Positions 52,931-62,003 of a stretch of DNA of 64,000 nucleotides are shown here, one piece after another (within the stretch, counting starts at the first letter, position 1; every line of letters begins with the position of its first letter). The notes below the pieces were generated by a model, which saw only the letters and a list, made by a program, of their open reading frames with translations, made no database searches and was not told where the DNA came from. This DNA comes from Actinomycetota bacterium (GTDB taxonomy: Bacteria > Actinomycetota > Thermoleophilia > Gaiellales > F1-60-MAGs149), in the NCBI GenBank assembly GCA_026392355.1, contig JAPLCF010000029.1, forward strand, positions 124,001-188,000, read 5' to 3'. Both the position numbers and the translations under genes were made by a program.

Positions 52931-53224
52931 TCAGAACAGGCGGTTCTGATCGTCCGCCAACGGTGCGTCGCCATGGCGGGTTATCCAGAGACGCCCGGCG
53001 AAACTGCGGAGCTCCTCGCGATCCTCGCCGCCCTCTGCCGCCTGGGCGCGCAGCTGCGCGATCGTGTCGCGCAGAATGCGGTCGACCGCTCCGTCACCGG
53101 CGACGGAGCGCGCACGCGCGACGTTCGCCCGTCGACCGGCGACGCGCCACGCGGAATGGCCGGTCGACGGATCGACCTCGAACTCCACGCCGCCGCCTGG
53201 CGCAACCTGTCGAATCGGTGCCAT
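52931..53224 (-). CDS. hypothetical small basic protein
   Basis: A 97-residue frame, MAPIRQVAPGGGVEFEVDPSTGHSAWRVAG, then a helix-rich, basic middle and a WITRHGD segment. I do not recognise a family. An alternative start at 53269 adds 15 residues. It is retained because it fills a convergent slot with codon-like composition; it may still be spurious. Confidence 0.45.
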   Translation of the reverse strand: MAPIRQVAPGGGVEFEVDPSTGHSAWRVAGRRANVARARSVAGDGAVDRILRDTIAQLRAQAAEGGEDREELRSFAGRLWITRHGDAPLADDQNRLF

Positions 53225-53269
53225 GCGGGAATCGTATGGCCACGCGGCGATCTCCGTCTCCTCTACCAC

Positions 53270-53466
53270 CTGAGCGCCGCGCCCGATAAGGCGCGACGCT
53301 CGAGGTTGGGAGGAACCGCCGTTGGGCGGTGAGACCGGACGGCCTACTGGGCTCGTCAGGCGACGGATTAGAGGGAGGGACCGTCGCTTGGTCTGAACAG
53401 TACGTGGGAAACATGGACATCTCGTGATCAGAACATCACGGTTTGGTCACAGTCGTAATCCCGCTC
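53270..53466. other. 197-base gap with several hairpins, no gene recognised
   Basis: The gap upstream of the small hypothetical gene and downstream of the prepilin peptidase gene contains CCGCC-gttg-GGCGG (53316-53329), GCGACGG...CCGTCGC (53360-53387) and GTGAT-cagaac-ATCAC (53424-53439). No coding frame of note and no riboswitch or RNA class that I can name. Confidence 0.5.
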
Positions 53467-54099
53467 CTAGAGCCCGATTGCGGCCCGTGCGGGTGCCAGA
53501 CAGGCGAGCAACGCCCCGGCAGCCAGAAACGGCACCAGCGGTAGCGTCGCGCCGCGTCCGCGCGCCAGCAGGATGGGCACCGAGATCAGACCGGCGATCA
53601 GCAAGCCGCCCACGACCGCCAGTGGCAGGGCAGCGCCAAGCACCAGCCCGATCATGGCGATCACCTTGACGTCGCCGAGACCAAAGCCCCCTCGAGCGGC
53701 CAGGGCCACGAGCAGCGCCCCCACCCCGCCGATGAGCCCCGCGATGAGGTGCGGCACCAGCTGATCCGGTGCAACGAGCGCCACCACGGCGAGACCGCCC
53801 AGCGCACCGAGCACCACCAGCGTGTCGGGCACGACGCGCCAGGCGATGTCAATCGCGGTCGCCGGCAGCAGCACGGCGAGCAGCACCAGGCCAAGGGCCA
53901 ACGTGCGGTGGTCGGGCGCCGCCGCACCGAGCAGCGCACCGAGCACCGCTCCGACCGTGCACAACACGACGGGGCGGCCAGCACGTGCGGTCCAGGCGGG
54001 TTGGGCGAGTCGCTCGGGGATACCGCGCGGCAGGCGCGCGACGGCGGGCACGGCAAGTAGCCCCAACAGGGCGCCGACGGCGAGCCCGAGCAGGATCAC
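53467..54099 (-). CDS. prepilin peptidase (A24, short form)
   Basis: A 210-residue multi-helix membrane aspartyl protease. The catalytic pair is visible as D in TAIDIAWRVVPDTLV and the G-x-G-D motif in GGFGLGDVKVIAMIG. The N-terminal cysteine-rich methyltransferase domain of PilD is absent, as in CpaA/TadV-type peptidases. No pilin genes are in the window. Start GTG overlaps the aroE stop (GTGA). Confidence 0.87.
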   Translation of the reverse strand: MILLGLAVGALLGLLAVPAVARLPRGIPERLAQPAWTARAGRPVVLCTVGAVLGALLGAAAPDHRTLALGLVLLAVLLPATAIDIAWRVVPDTLVVLGALGGLAVVALVAPDQLVPHLIAGLIGGVGALLVALAARGGFGLGDVKVIAMIGLVLGAALPLAVVGGLLIAGLISVPILLARGRGATLPLVPFLAAGALLACLAPARAAIGL

Positions 54100-54923
54100 G
54101 TGCCGCGCGCGGCGGCCAGCATCGTCTCGAGCGGTGCCGTCTCGCCCGTCCAGAGTTCCAGCGCGTGCGCACCCTGGCGCGCGAGGATCTCGAGGCCATC
54201 GACGACCGCGCACCCGGCTTCGGCGGCCGCGGTAATCAGCGGCGTCGGCGTAGCGTCAGCCCGGTAAGCAAGATCGACGACGACGCGCACGTCGAGCAGG
54301 CGCGACGCCGGCAGCGGCATCCCCTCAGGGTCCACGAGCGCGCCGACCGGGGTGCAGTTGACGATCACAGCCCCGACCGGATCGGGCAGCTCGGCCACCG
54401 CGACCACATCGCCTGTACCGGCGAGATCTGCAGCCAGCGCCGCCGACGCCTCGGGGCGACGCGCGAAGATCTGCACCGTGCAGCCATCCTGCGCCAGCGC
54501 CGCCGCGGCAGCTCGGGCAGAGCCACCCGCACCGAGCACGGTGACGGTGCCCTGGTAGCGCTCCCCCACCTCCGACGAGATCGCCGCGGCAATTGCCGGG
54601 CCGTCGGTCGAGTCGCCGATCAGTCGTCCGTCAGCATCGATCGTGATGGTGTTCACCGACCCGCTCGCCTTGGCAACGGGGCGTAGCTCGTCGACGAGTT
54701 GCGCGACGGCCTCCTTGTGCGGCACCGTCACGTTGGCACCGACGAACCCGAGCGCGTGCAAGCCGCGCAGCGCGTGCTCCAGCTGATCCGCCGTGACGTG
54801 CAGCGGCACGTAGGTCCAGTCGAGGCCCATCTGCTTGAGGGCGGCGTTCTGCATGCGCGGCGAGCGCGAATGCGAGACGGGGTCGCCGATCACGCCGAGC
54901 AATCGTGTGGTTCCGCTGATCAC
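54096..54923 (-). CDS. aroE: shikimate dehydrogenase
   Basis: A 275-residue NADP-dependent shikimate dehydrogenase. RLLGVIGDPVSHSRSPRMQNAAL, the catalytic Lys/Asp in NVTVPHKEAVAQL and DSTDGPAIAAAI, and the Rossmann GAGGSARAAAAAL are all present. It is placed apart from the other aro genes of the window. Start GTG overlaps the mltG stop (GTGA). Confidence 0.95.
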   Translation of the reverse strand: MISGTTRLLGVIGDPVSHSRSPRMQNAALKQMGLDWTYVPLHVTADQLEHALRGLHALGFVGANVTVPHKEAVAQLVDELRPVAKASGSVNTITIDADGRLIGDSTDGPAIAAAISSEVGERYQGTVTVLGAGGSARAAAAALAQDGCTVQIFARRPEASAALAADLAGTGDVVAVAELPDPVGAVIVNCTPVGALVDPEGMPLPASRLLDVRVVVDLAYRADATPTPLITAAAEAGCAVVDGLEILARQGAHALELWTGETAPLETMLAAARGT

Positions 54924-55912
54924 GAGTAGGGGTGTTCTTTCTGGTACTGGAGGAAGGCGTCGTAGCTGTTGGTGAACCAGTGGCGACCCTGCGGATCGTC
55001 CTTGATGGCGTAGTAGTACAGGTAATCGGTCTTCGCCGGGTTGGCAGCCGCCTGCATGGATGCCAGACCGGGGTTGCAGATCGGCGTCGGCGGCAGCCCC
55101 TTGAAGCGCCGCAGATTGTACGGCGAGTCGCTCTGCAGGTCGGTGCCAGTTAGCTCGTCCCATGAGCCGGCGCCGTATTGGACGGATGCATCGATGCCGA
55201 GCGACATGTCGGCGCGCAGGCGGTTGTAGATGACGGAGGCGATCTTGGCGCGATCGTCCGACGCCTGGGCCTCGCGCTCGATCAGCGATGCGATCTTGAG
55301 CACGTCGTAGTTCGTCAGGTTCTTCTGCTTCGCATACGCCATGTCGACGGCAGCCCAGTTGTCGCCGAAGGCACTCAGCTGGTCGGCAACGAGGGCGTCG
55401 GCGTCGGCAGGCACGGCGACATCGTACGTGGCGGGAAAGAGAAAGCCCTCGAGCGTTGTCGCCTGTTCACCGTTGGCGAGAAATCCCGTGGGCGGCTGGT
55501 GCGCATCGAGCGCAGCCTGGTACTGCTTGGGCTTGATCCCGACTTCGCGTACCTCGGCCTTGATGTCCCAGATCGCGTAGCCCTCAGGGATCGTCAAGCG
55601 CGCAGCATCGGCGGTTGGTCCGTTGTTGAGTTGGAAGACGATGCGGTCGTATTCCTCGTTCGTGCGCAGCGCATACGTGCCGGGCTTGAAGCCCTCGCCC
55701 TCGCCGTCGGCAACGATGCGCTCGACGAAGTCGTTGGCGCTGCTCACCACGCCAGCGTCCTCAAGCAGCTGTGCGATCTGGCCGGCCGTCGCACCAGGGG
55801 GGATGGTGACGGTGACCTTCTCGCCGGGTGCGGGTGTGCTGCCGCCACAGGCCGCAAGCACGCCAACGCTCAACAGCCCGAGCAGGAGCACGATGAACCG
55901 CCGGCGCGTCAT
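54920..55912 (-). CDS. mltG: endolytic murein transglycosylase MltG
   Basis: A 330-residue lipoprotein-like MltG. The lipobox is VGVLAACGG. The LysM-like region has VTIPPGATAGQIAQLLEDAGVV; the catalytic Glu is in IASLIEREAQ, and the C-terminal YNLRRFKGLPPTPICNPGLASMQAA is characteristic. It cuts nascent glycan chains and probably ends polymerisation. It sits in the alaS-ruvX-mltG-aroE order common in actinobacteria. Confidence 0.95.
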   Translation of the reverse strand: MTRRRFIVLLLGLLSVGVLAACGGSTPAPGEKVTVTIPPGATAGQIAQLLEDAGVVSSANDFVERIVADGEGEGFKPGTYALRTNEEYDRIVFQLNNGPTADAARLTIPEGYAIWDIKAEVREVGIKPKQYQAALDAHQPPTGFLANGEQATTLEGFLFPATYDVAVPADADALVADQLSAFGDNWAAVDMAYAKQKNLTNYDVLKIASLIEREAQASDDRAKIASVIYNRLRADMSLGIDASVQYGAGSWDELTGTDLQSDSPYNLRRFKGLPPTPICNPGLASMQAAANPAKTDYLYYYAIKDDPQGRHWFTNSYDAFLQYQKEHPYS

Positions 55913-56298
55913 GCGTTGCCCTGCCGATCCAGCCAGCCCTGCAGCAGCTCGGCGGCGGCGCGGGCGTCAAGCCCGGCCTCCCCACCCTTGGTCTGCGCGA
56001 CGGCGCTCGTGAAGCGCTCGTCCTCGAACTCGATCGGCACGTCCGTCTGCGGGCGCAGACGCCCGACGAACGCCATCGTGGCGTTGGCCTGGTCACCGCG
56101 CGTGCCGTCGGGCATCAGCGGCAGGCCAACGAGGAGCAGCTCGGCCTCGTGCTCCGCGATCACCTGCAGCAGCCGTGCGGTGCCCTCCTTGGCGCCGATG
56201 CGCTCGATCGTCTCGAGCGGGCGCGCAAGGGTGCCCGAGGGGTCGCACACAGCTACGCCGGTGCGGGCCGATCCGTAGTCGAGTGCCACGACCTTCAC
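55909..56298 (-). CDS. ruvX: RuvX/YqgF pre-16S rRNA nuclease
   Basis: A 129-residue RNase H-fold protein, VVALDYGSARTGVAVCDPSG, with EHEAELLLVGLPLMPDGTRG and the acidic F-E-D-E-R-F-T-S block. The family matures the 16S rRNA 5' end. The chosen GTG gives the normal length; an earlier start would add 11 low-complexity residues. It overlaps mltG by 4 bases. Confidence 0.92.
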   Translation of the reverse strand: MKVVALDYGSARTGVAVCDPSGTLARPLETIERIGAKEGTARLLQVIAEHEAELLLVGLPLMPDGTRGDQANATMAFVGRLRPQTDVPIEFEDERFTSAVAQTKGGEAGLDARAAAELLQGWLDRQGNA

Positions 56299-56363
56299 AG
56301 GCCGCACCCTAGCCGCTGACGCGCGCCGCACGACGCGCGAAAACGCGCAACTTCGCGCCGGAA

Positions 56364-59003
56364 TCAGGCAGGCAGTTGCTCGGCCAGCGCCGCCAGGCCT
56401 GCCTCGAGCGCAGCGGGGATACCGCTTGCATCCTTGCCACCGGCCCGTGCCAGATTCGGCTTGCCGCCACCACCGCCACCCACGAGCGGCGCTGCGACCT
56501 TCATCACGGCGCCCGCGTCGGCACCGGCAGCCACGGCCTCGGGTGTCGCCGCGCAGATCAGCGCGACCTTGCCGGCGTTCTCGCCGATCAGCAGCACCAC
56601 GCTCGAGCCAAGCGCGCCACGCAGGTGGTCGGCCAGCTCGAGCAACGCATCGGGGGCGATCTCGCCCACGCCCGCGGCGACGAGCTTCACGCCACCGCGC
56701 TCCTGCGCCTGCGCCGCCAGCTCATCAACGGCCGCACCGCCGGCAGACCCGCCGCCGGCCTTCAACTGCTTCTCGAGCTCGCGCACCTTGGCCTGCAGCT
56801 CACGGACGGCCTCGGGCAGGCGCTCGGGGCCGACCTTAAGCGCCTTCGACGCCTCGTCGGCGGCGCGCTCGCGCTGGCGCAGCAGGTCGATCGCGACGCC
56901 ACTGGTGACCGCCTCGATGCGACGCACGCCCTGGCCGACGCTCGACTCCGAGACGATCCGCATCGGGCCGATCTCGGCCGTCGTGGCCACGTGCGTGCCG
57001 CCGCACAGCTCGCGCGAGAAGCCCTCGATCTCCACGACACGCACCACGTCGCCGTACTTCTCGCCGAACAGCATCATGGCGCCCAGCTCGCGTGCCTCGT
57101 CCTGCGAGGTCTCGAACGTAAAGACGCGATGCCCTTCGATGACGACGCGGTTGACGATGTCCTCGACGCGCGCCAACTCCTCGGGCGTCATCGGGGTCTC
57201 GTGCGAGAAGTCGAAGCGCAGCTTGTCGGGGCGCACCGAGGAGCCCTTCTGGCGGACGTGATCGCCGAGCACCTCCTGCAGCGCGCGGTGCAAGACGTGC
57301 GTACCGGTGTGGTTGGCCTGCGTCGGGCGGCGACTCGTCGTGTCGACGATCGCGCGCACCTCTTGGTTGTCCATCAGCTCGCCGTGCTCCATGACGACAA
57401 TCAGCGTCTGGTCCTTGTCGAAGCGGATCACGTCGACGATCGCGGCGCGGCCCGTGTCGGACTCGATGTGGCCGGCGTCGGAGACCTGGCCACCACCCTC
57501 GGGATAGAACGGCGACTCACGCAGCTTCACGGCGATGCGGCCATCGCCGACGTCGGTGAGGGCGCCGATGCGCGTGCGGATGTCGTTGTGGTCGTAGCCG
57601 ACGAACTCGGTCACGAACCCGGCCTCGCGCGCGAACGCGGCGACCTTGTCCATGTCGACACCGCCACCCTTGCCGGCCGCGCTACGGGCGCGCTGGCGCT
57701 GCGCCTCCATCAGCTCGGCAAAGCCAGCCTCATCAACAGAGAGATCCTGTTCGGCGACGAGCTCTTGCGTGAGCTCGAACGGGAAGCCATACGTGTCGTG
57801 CAAGAGGAAGGCGTCGGCGGCGGGCAGCGCGGTGCCGCCCTCGCTGCGCACGCGCGCGATGCGCTCCTCCAGCTGGTTCGTGCCGGTCTCGAGGGTGCGC
57901 AGAAAGCGCTCCTCCTCGCCACTGAGGATGCGGATCACGTCGTCGCGATTCTGCACGAGCTCGGGATAGACGTCGCCGAGCTGCGTGATCACGAGATCGG
58001 TGAGGCGCTCGAGGAACGTGCCCTGGATGCCGAGGCGATGGCCGTGCGAGACGGCGCGACGGATAACGCGTCGCAGGATGTATCCGCGCGACTCGTTGGC
58101 GGGCAGCACGCCGTCGGCGGCGAGGAACGTCATCGCACGGCCGTGGTCGGCCAGCACGCGCAGCGCCTTGGTGTGGATGCCGCCGGACTCGTACGAGGTA
58201 CCGGTCCAGTCTTCGATCGCGGCGATGATCGCCTTAAAGCCGTCGGTCTCGTAGACCGAGTGCACGCCCTGCTGGAGTGCGGCGACGCGCTCAACACCCG
58301 CGCCCGTGTCGACGCCCGTCTTGGGCAGCGGCGACAGCGAGCCGTCCTCGGCCTGGTCGTACTGCATGAACACGAGGTTCCAGAATTCGAGGAAGCGGTC
58401 GCAGTCGCAGCCGGGCTTGCAGCCGTCGGGGCCAGCGGCGCGGCCACAGCCATGCTCCGGGCCGCGGTCGTAGTAGAGCTCGCTGCACGGGCCGCACGGT
58501 CCGGTCGGACCGGCCTGCCAGAAGTTGTCTTTGCGGCCGAGACCGACGATGCGCTCGGCGGGCACGCCCTGGGCGAGCCACAAGTCGCGCGCCTCGTCGT
58601 CGCCCGGCACCTGGTCGTCGCCGGCGAAGACCGTGATCCACACCTTGTCGGTGTCCATCTGCCACGCACCACTGACGAGCGTCCAGGCAAACTCGATCGC
58701 GCCGGCCTTGAAGTAGTCGCCGAACGAGAAGTTGCCCATCATCTCGAAGAAGGTGAGATGGCGCGCGGTCTTACCGACCTCGTCGATGTCCGTCGTGCGG
58801 AAGCACTTCTGCACGCTCGTCAGGCGCGAGCCCGGCGGCGTGTCGAGACCGAGGAAGAACGGCTTGAACGGCTGCATGCCTGCGGTCGTCAGCAGGACAG
58901 ACGGATCGAGCGATGCGGGCACGAGGCTCGCCGAGGGCATGACGAGATGCCCGTTCTGCTCGAAGTGGTTCCGATAGGCGGCGCGGATTTCGTGAGCCAG
59001 CAT
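56364..59003 (-). CDS. alaS: alanyl-tRNA synthetase
   Basis: An 879-residue AlaRS. The class II catalytic core begins IRAAYRNHFEQNGHLVMPSASLVP and includes GMQPFKPFFLG and TSVQKCFRTTDIDEVG. The editing domain has the zinc motifs HTGTHVLHRAL and ELCGGTHVATTAEIG. The C-terminal oligomerisation part is of standard length. It is followed by ruvX and mltG. Upstream lies the palindromic repeat pair at 59036-59127. Confidence 0.97.
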   Translation of the reverse strand: MLAHEIRAAYRNHFEQNGHLVMPSASLVPASLDPSVLLTTAGMQPFKPFFLGLDTPPGSRLTSVQKCFRTTDIDEVGKTARHLTFFEMMGNFSFGDYFKAGAIEFAWTLVSGAWQMDTDKVWITVFAGDDQVPGDDEARDLWLAQGVPAERIVGLGRKDNFWQAGPTGPCGPCSELYYDRGPEHGCGRAAGPDGCKPGCDCDRFLEFWNLVFMQYDQAEDGSLSPLPKTGVDTGAGVERVAALQQGVHSVYETDGFKAIIAAIEDWTGTSYESGGIHTKALRVLADHGRAMTFLAADGVLPANESRGYILRRVIRRAVSHGHRLGIQGTFLERLTDLVITQLGDVYPELVQNRDDVIRILSGEEERFLRTLETGTNQLEERIARVRSEGGTALPAADAFLLHDTYGFPFELTQELVAEQDLSVDEAGFAELMEAQRQRARSAAGKGGGVDMDKVAAFAREAGFVTEFVGYDHNDIRTRIGALTDVGDGRIAVKLRESPFYPEGGGQVSDAGHIESDTGRAAIVDVIRFDKDQTLIVVMEHGELMDNQEVRAIVDTTSRRPTQANHTGTHVLHRALQEVLGDHVRQKGSSVRPDKLRFDFSHETPMTPEELARVEDIVNRVVIEGHRVFTFETSQDEARELGAMMLFGEKYGDVVRVVEIEGFSRELCGGTHVATTAEIGPMRIVSESSVGQGVRRIEAVTSGVAIDLLRQRERAADEASKALKVGPERLPEAVRELQAKVRELEKQLKAGGGSAGGAAVDELAAQAQERGGVKLVAAGVGEIAPDALLELADHLRGALGSSVVLLIGENAGKVALICAATPEAVAAGADAGAVMKVAAPLVGGGGGGKPNLARAGGKDASGIPAALEAGLAALAEQLPA

Positions 59004-59035
59004 TGCCCCGGCAGGGTACGCGATGCCCCGCGGCC

Positions 59036-59127
59036 GGGGTTCAGGTTCGGAATGGGGTCAGACCCCAAACCGAACTTGACGATCGAGGTTCGGTTTGGGG
59101 TCTGACCCCATTCCGAACCTGAACCCC
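59036..59127. repeat. 92-base inverted pair of GGGGTCAGACCCC repeats
   Basis: Two 40-base arms, 59036-59075 and 59088-59127, are perfect reverse complements around a 12-base spacer. Each arm itself carries the palindromic core GGGGTCAGACCCC flanked by TTCGGAA and AACCGAAC sequences, so each arm can also fold alone. The element fills nearly the whole gap between mnmA and alaS. It is the same family as at 28609 and 41447. Confidence 0.88.
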
Positions 59128-59131
59128 ACCG

Positions 59132-60526
59132 TCAGCCGGCGACGACGCCGGCGGCCACGATGCAGTCGCCGTCGTAGAGCGCAGCCACCTGGCCGGGTGC
59201 GACCTGGAAGGCGTCGCGGTCGAGCAGCAGGGTCGCCGTGCCATCGGCGTGTGCTTCGAACGCTGCGGGGATCGGCTCGGCGCGCACACGAAAGCTCGCA
59301 CCGACACGATCGCAGGGCACGCGCAGCCGCACGTCGCGCAGCTCGACCTCACGACGACCGAGGCGCTCGAGCGTGGCGACCACGACGGTGTTGGCAGGGG
59401 CATCGACCTTCAGCACGTGCAGGGCGTCGGTGCCGCGCGAGACGCCGAGGCCACGACGCTGGCCGGGCGTAAAGGCCACGGCGCCGTGGTGCGTGCCGAG
59501 TTCCACACCCTCCTCGTCGACGATCGGGCCAGGCACCAGCTCGACGCCCTGGCGCTCGAGGAATGGCGCCAGCTCGCCGCCGCCGAGAAAGCACACCTCC
59601 TGGCTCTCCGGTGTCTTCGCCGCGGCGAGGCCCTTCGTCTCGGCCTCGGCAACCACGTCGCGCTTGATGCGCTCGCCGAGCGGCAGCCGTACACGGGCGA
59701 GGATCGCCGGGTCAACGAGCGCGAGCATGGCCGACTGGTCCTTATCGGGGTCGGCGCCGCGCGCCACCAGCAGCGCACCGTCGCGCTCAACGAGCCGCGC
59801 GTAGTGGCCGGTGCGCCACTCGCTACAGCCGAGGCGTGAGGCGACGGCATCGATGGCATCGAAGCGGAAGGAGCCGTTGCAGGTCGCGCAGGGGTTAGGT
59901 GTCTCACCCGCGGCGTAGCCCGCCACGAACGGCTCGACGACCGCAGCGCGGAAGTCCTCGCGCAGGTCGAGCATGAAGTGCGGCATGCCCTTGGCGTGGC
60001 ACAGATCGCGCGCGGCGCGCACGGCGCTCGGGGCACAACAGGCGCGCTCAGGGTTCGGCGCCGACGGGTCGATCCAGAGCCGGAGCGTCAGCCCGACTGC
60101 CTCGTGCCCCTCCTCAACGGCACCGGTGAGCACCATCGCGGAGTCGACGCCACCGCTCATGGCAATACCCACGCGGTGCGAGTCGGCGGCCAGCGAGGCA
60201 CCGCGCACGACGGCGTCACCAAGCGCAGCGTGCAGCGCGTCCACGGCAGTGAGTGCGCACTCCGGCGAATCGATCGTCGTGCCGGCGAGCACGTCGGCAA
60301 GGCCAAGCCGTGCGGCGTCGAGCAGCTCTCTCCCCTCCGCCGCCTCGGCCAGCCACGCGGCGGCGGCGGTCGTGGAGGCGCAGGCATCGGCACCGAAACG
60401 CACCTCAGCGAGTCGCGCGCCTTCAAGGCGCAGGGTGAACCGCACGCGGTCGTCGCAGCGCCCGCCGCCGGCGCTGCCCGCGCCGTCGGGGAGCTCGATC
60501 GTGCCAGCGCGGGAGAGGTCGATCAT
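59132..60526 (-). CDS. mnmA: tRNA 2-thiouridylase MnmA with N-terminal IscU-like domain
   Basis: A 464-residue fusion. Residues 1 to about 110 look like an IscU/NifU scaffold with all three cluster cysteines: C24 in GGRCDD (usual A-C-G-D), C49 in GADACAST and C90 in SPECALTAVDALHAAL. From residue 118 on it is MnmA: PP-loop AMSGGVDSA (124-130), catalytic cysteine C213 in NPCATCN, second cysteine C312 in SQEVCFLGGG and the DKDQS block. MnmA thiolates U34 of tRNA-Gln, -Lys and -Glu. It overlaps the cysteine desulfurase stop by ATGA, so donor and acceptor are co-made. Confidence 0.92.
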   Translation of the reverse strand: MIDLSRAGTIELPDGAGSAGGGRCDDRVRFTLRLEGARLAEVRFGADACASTTAAAAWLAEAAEGRELLDAARLGLADVLAGTTIDSPECALTAVDALHAALGDAVVRGASLAADSHRVGIAMSGGVDSAMVLTGAVEEGHEAVGLTLRLWIDPSAPNPERACCAPSAVRAARDLCHAKGMPHFMLDLREDFRAAVVEPFVAGYAAGETPNPCATCNGSFRFDAIDAVASRLGCSEWRTGHYARLVERDGALLVARGADPDKDQSAMLALVDPAILARVRLPLGERIKRDVVAEAETKGLAAAKTPESQEVCFLGGGELAPFLERQGVELVPGPIVDEEGVELGTHHGAVAFTPGQRRGLGVSRGTDALHVLKVDAPANTVVVATLERLGRREVELRDVRLRVPCDRVGASFRVRAEPIPAAFEAHADGTATLLLDRDAFQVAPGQVAALYDGDCIVAAGVVAG

Positions 60527-61653
60527 GCCGAGGCCTCGCGTGCCGCATCGAGGCCCTGCTCGATCTCCGCCCAGGCGGCAACGAGCGCGTCGATCTCCTC
60601 GGGCGTCGTGGTCGGCCCGAGCGTCACGCGCACTGCACCGCGGGCGAAGGTCTGGTCGATGCCCATCGCGCCGAGCACGGGGTCGGGCTGCGGATCGCCA
60701 CTGGCACAGGCCGAGCCAGCCGAGACCGCGATGTCGCGCTCGTCGAGCAAACGCACGACGGTGTCGCCGCGGTAGGCCGTCAGCAGCAGCGCGTGTCCGG
60801 GCAGGCGCTGCGCAGCACCGCCCGCCACGGGCAGCGCGAGTCGCTGCTCAAGGTCGTCGCGCAGCGCGGCGCGGCGCTCGCGCTCGGCCGGCGCGTCGTC
60901 GCCCTGCCGAATGCGCAGCGCCTCGGCCAGTGCCACGGCGCCGGCGAGGTTCTCGGTGCCCGAGCGCAGGCCGCGCTCCTGGCCACCGCCATGATTGATC
61001 GGCTCGAGCGTGCGCACGCCAGGGCCCACGACGGCACCCACGCCACGCGGACCGCCGAGCTTGTGCGCCGCGACCGCCAGTGTGACGTCGCCTGGTAGCA
61101 GGCCGACATCGAGGTCCATGCCGGCCGCTGCCTGCACGGCATCGATGTGCAGCGGTACGTCGGAGTGCGCACAGATCGCGGCGGCCTCGGCCAGCGGCTG
61201 GATCACGCCGGTCACATTGCTCGCGGCCATCACACAGGCCAGCGCATCGCCCGGCCGCACGAGCTCGCCAAGGGCCATCACGTCGAGTTGCCCGTCGGCC
61301 AGCACGGGCGCAATCGCGACGGTCCACCCGCGCGCAGCGAGACTCTCGGCCGCACGCGTCACCGCGGGGTGCTCGAGCGCACTGATGACGATGCGGCCGG
61401 GCTCGCCCTGGCAGCGGCCCAGCACCGCGATGTTGTCGGCCTCGGTCCCGCCGCCGGTCAGGATCACGTCATCGGCCTGCGCACCAAGCGCGGCGGCGAT
61501 GCCGGCCCGCGCCTCATCAAGATCGGCGCGCGCCTGCCGCCCGAGCGCATGCGGCTCCGACGGATTGCCAAAGCGCCCCGTCAAAAACGGCAGCATCTTC
61601 GTAACCACCGCCGGATCCGGCGGCGACGTGGCAGCGTGGTCGAGGTAGATCAC
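60523..61653 (-). CDS. cysteine desulfurase (NifS/IscS type)
   Basis: A 376-residue PLP enzyme that moves sulfur from cysteine to a persulfide. MIYLDHAATSPPDPAV begins the fold; the PLP lysine is in AVAAHKLGGPRGVGAV, and the reactive cysteine is in VSAGSACASGDPQPDP. It is upstream of and overlapping mnmA, so the likely job is sulfur for 2-thiouridine and perhaps for a cluster on the IscU-like domain. Confidence 0.95.
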   Translation of the reverse strand: MIYLDHAATSPPDPAVVTKMLPFLTGRFGNPSEPHALGRQARADLDEARAGIAAALGAQADDVILTGGGTEADNIAVLGRCQGEPGRIVISALEHPAVTRAAESLAARGWTVAIAPVLADGQLDVMALGELVRPGDALACVMAASNVTGVIQPLAEAAAICAHSDVPLHIDAVQAAAGMDLDVGLLPGDVTLAVAAHKLGGPRGVGAVVGPGVRTLEPINHGGGQERGLRSGTENLAGAVALAEALRIRQGDDAPAERERRAALRDDLEQRLALPVAGGAAQRLPGHALLLTAYRGDTVVRLLDERDIAVSAGSACASGDPQPDPVLGAMGIDQTFARGAVRVTLGPTTTPEEIDALVAAWAEIEQGLDAAREASA

Positions 61654-61709
61654 GCGTGAAGTGTCGCAGCGTTCAGGCCGTGTTTGGGGTCAGAACCATC
61701 CGGAGCCGC

Positions 61710-62003
61710 TTACTCCATCAGCCCGGTCGCCTCCATGGCGAGCAGCACGACCAACAGCGCGAACGGCAGCAGCGCGACGAACCCGACGATCGAGCGTTCG
61801 CCCTTGCGGACGATTGCGTACACCTCGACAAGACCACCGAACGCGATCAGCGCCCACGTGAACGCGAGCGGGTTGACGCCCTGATCGCGCGAATTCGTCG
61901 CGATCAGGATGACCAGCATCACGAACGCGATGGCGGTCAGGAGCGCGCCGATCGTGCCGCTGCGCGTGGTCGGGAGCACACGGTGTCGCTCGATCGCTGC
62001 CAT
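61710..62003 (-). CDS. hypothetical small integral membrane protein
   Basis: A 97-residue protein with three predicted transmembrane helices (LLTAIAFVMLVILIA, PLAFTWALIAFGGLVEVYAIV, IVGFVALLPFALLVVLLAM). No recognised family. It follows the possible structured-RNA region and precedes the cysteine desulfurase gene. Start ATG; the nearby sequence TTTGGGGTCAGAACC (61682-61696) is a one-armed relative of the palindromic repeats. Confidence 0.65.
   Translation of the reverse strand: MAAIERHRVLPTTRSGTIGALLTAIAFVMLVILIATNSRDQGVNPLAFTWALIAFGGLVEVYAIVRKGERSIVGFVALLPFALLVVLLAMEATGLME

Noticed and set aside
59036-59127. An attenuator or T-box controlling alaS
   Set aside because: There is no T-box sequence (UGGN-type bulge or specifier loop), no T-run, and the same core repeat occurs at unrelated loci.
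61682-61696. A fifth GGGGTCAGACCCC repeat
   Set aside because: Only one arm (TTTGGGGTCAGAACC) is present and no partner follows; it may be a decayed copy but cannot be supported.
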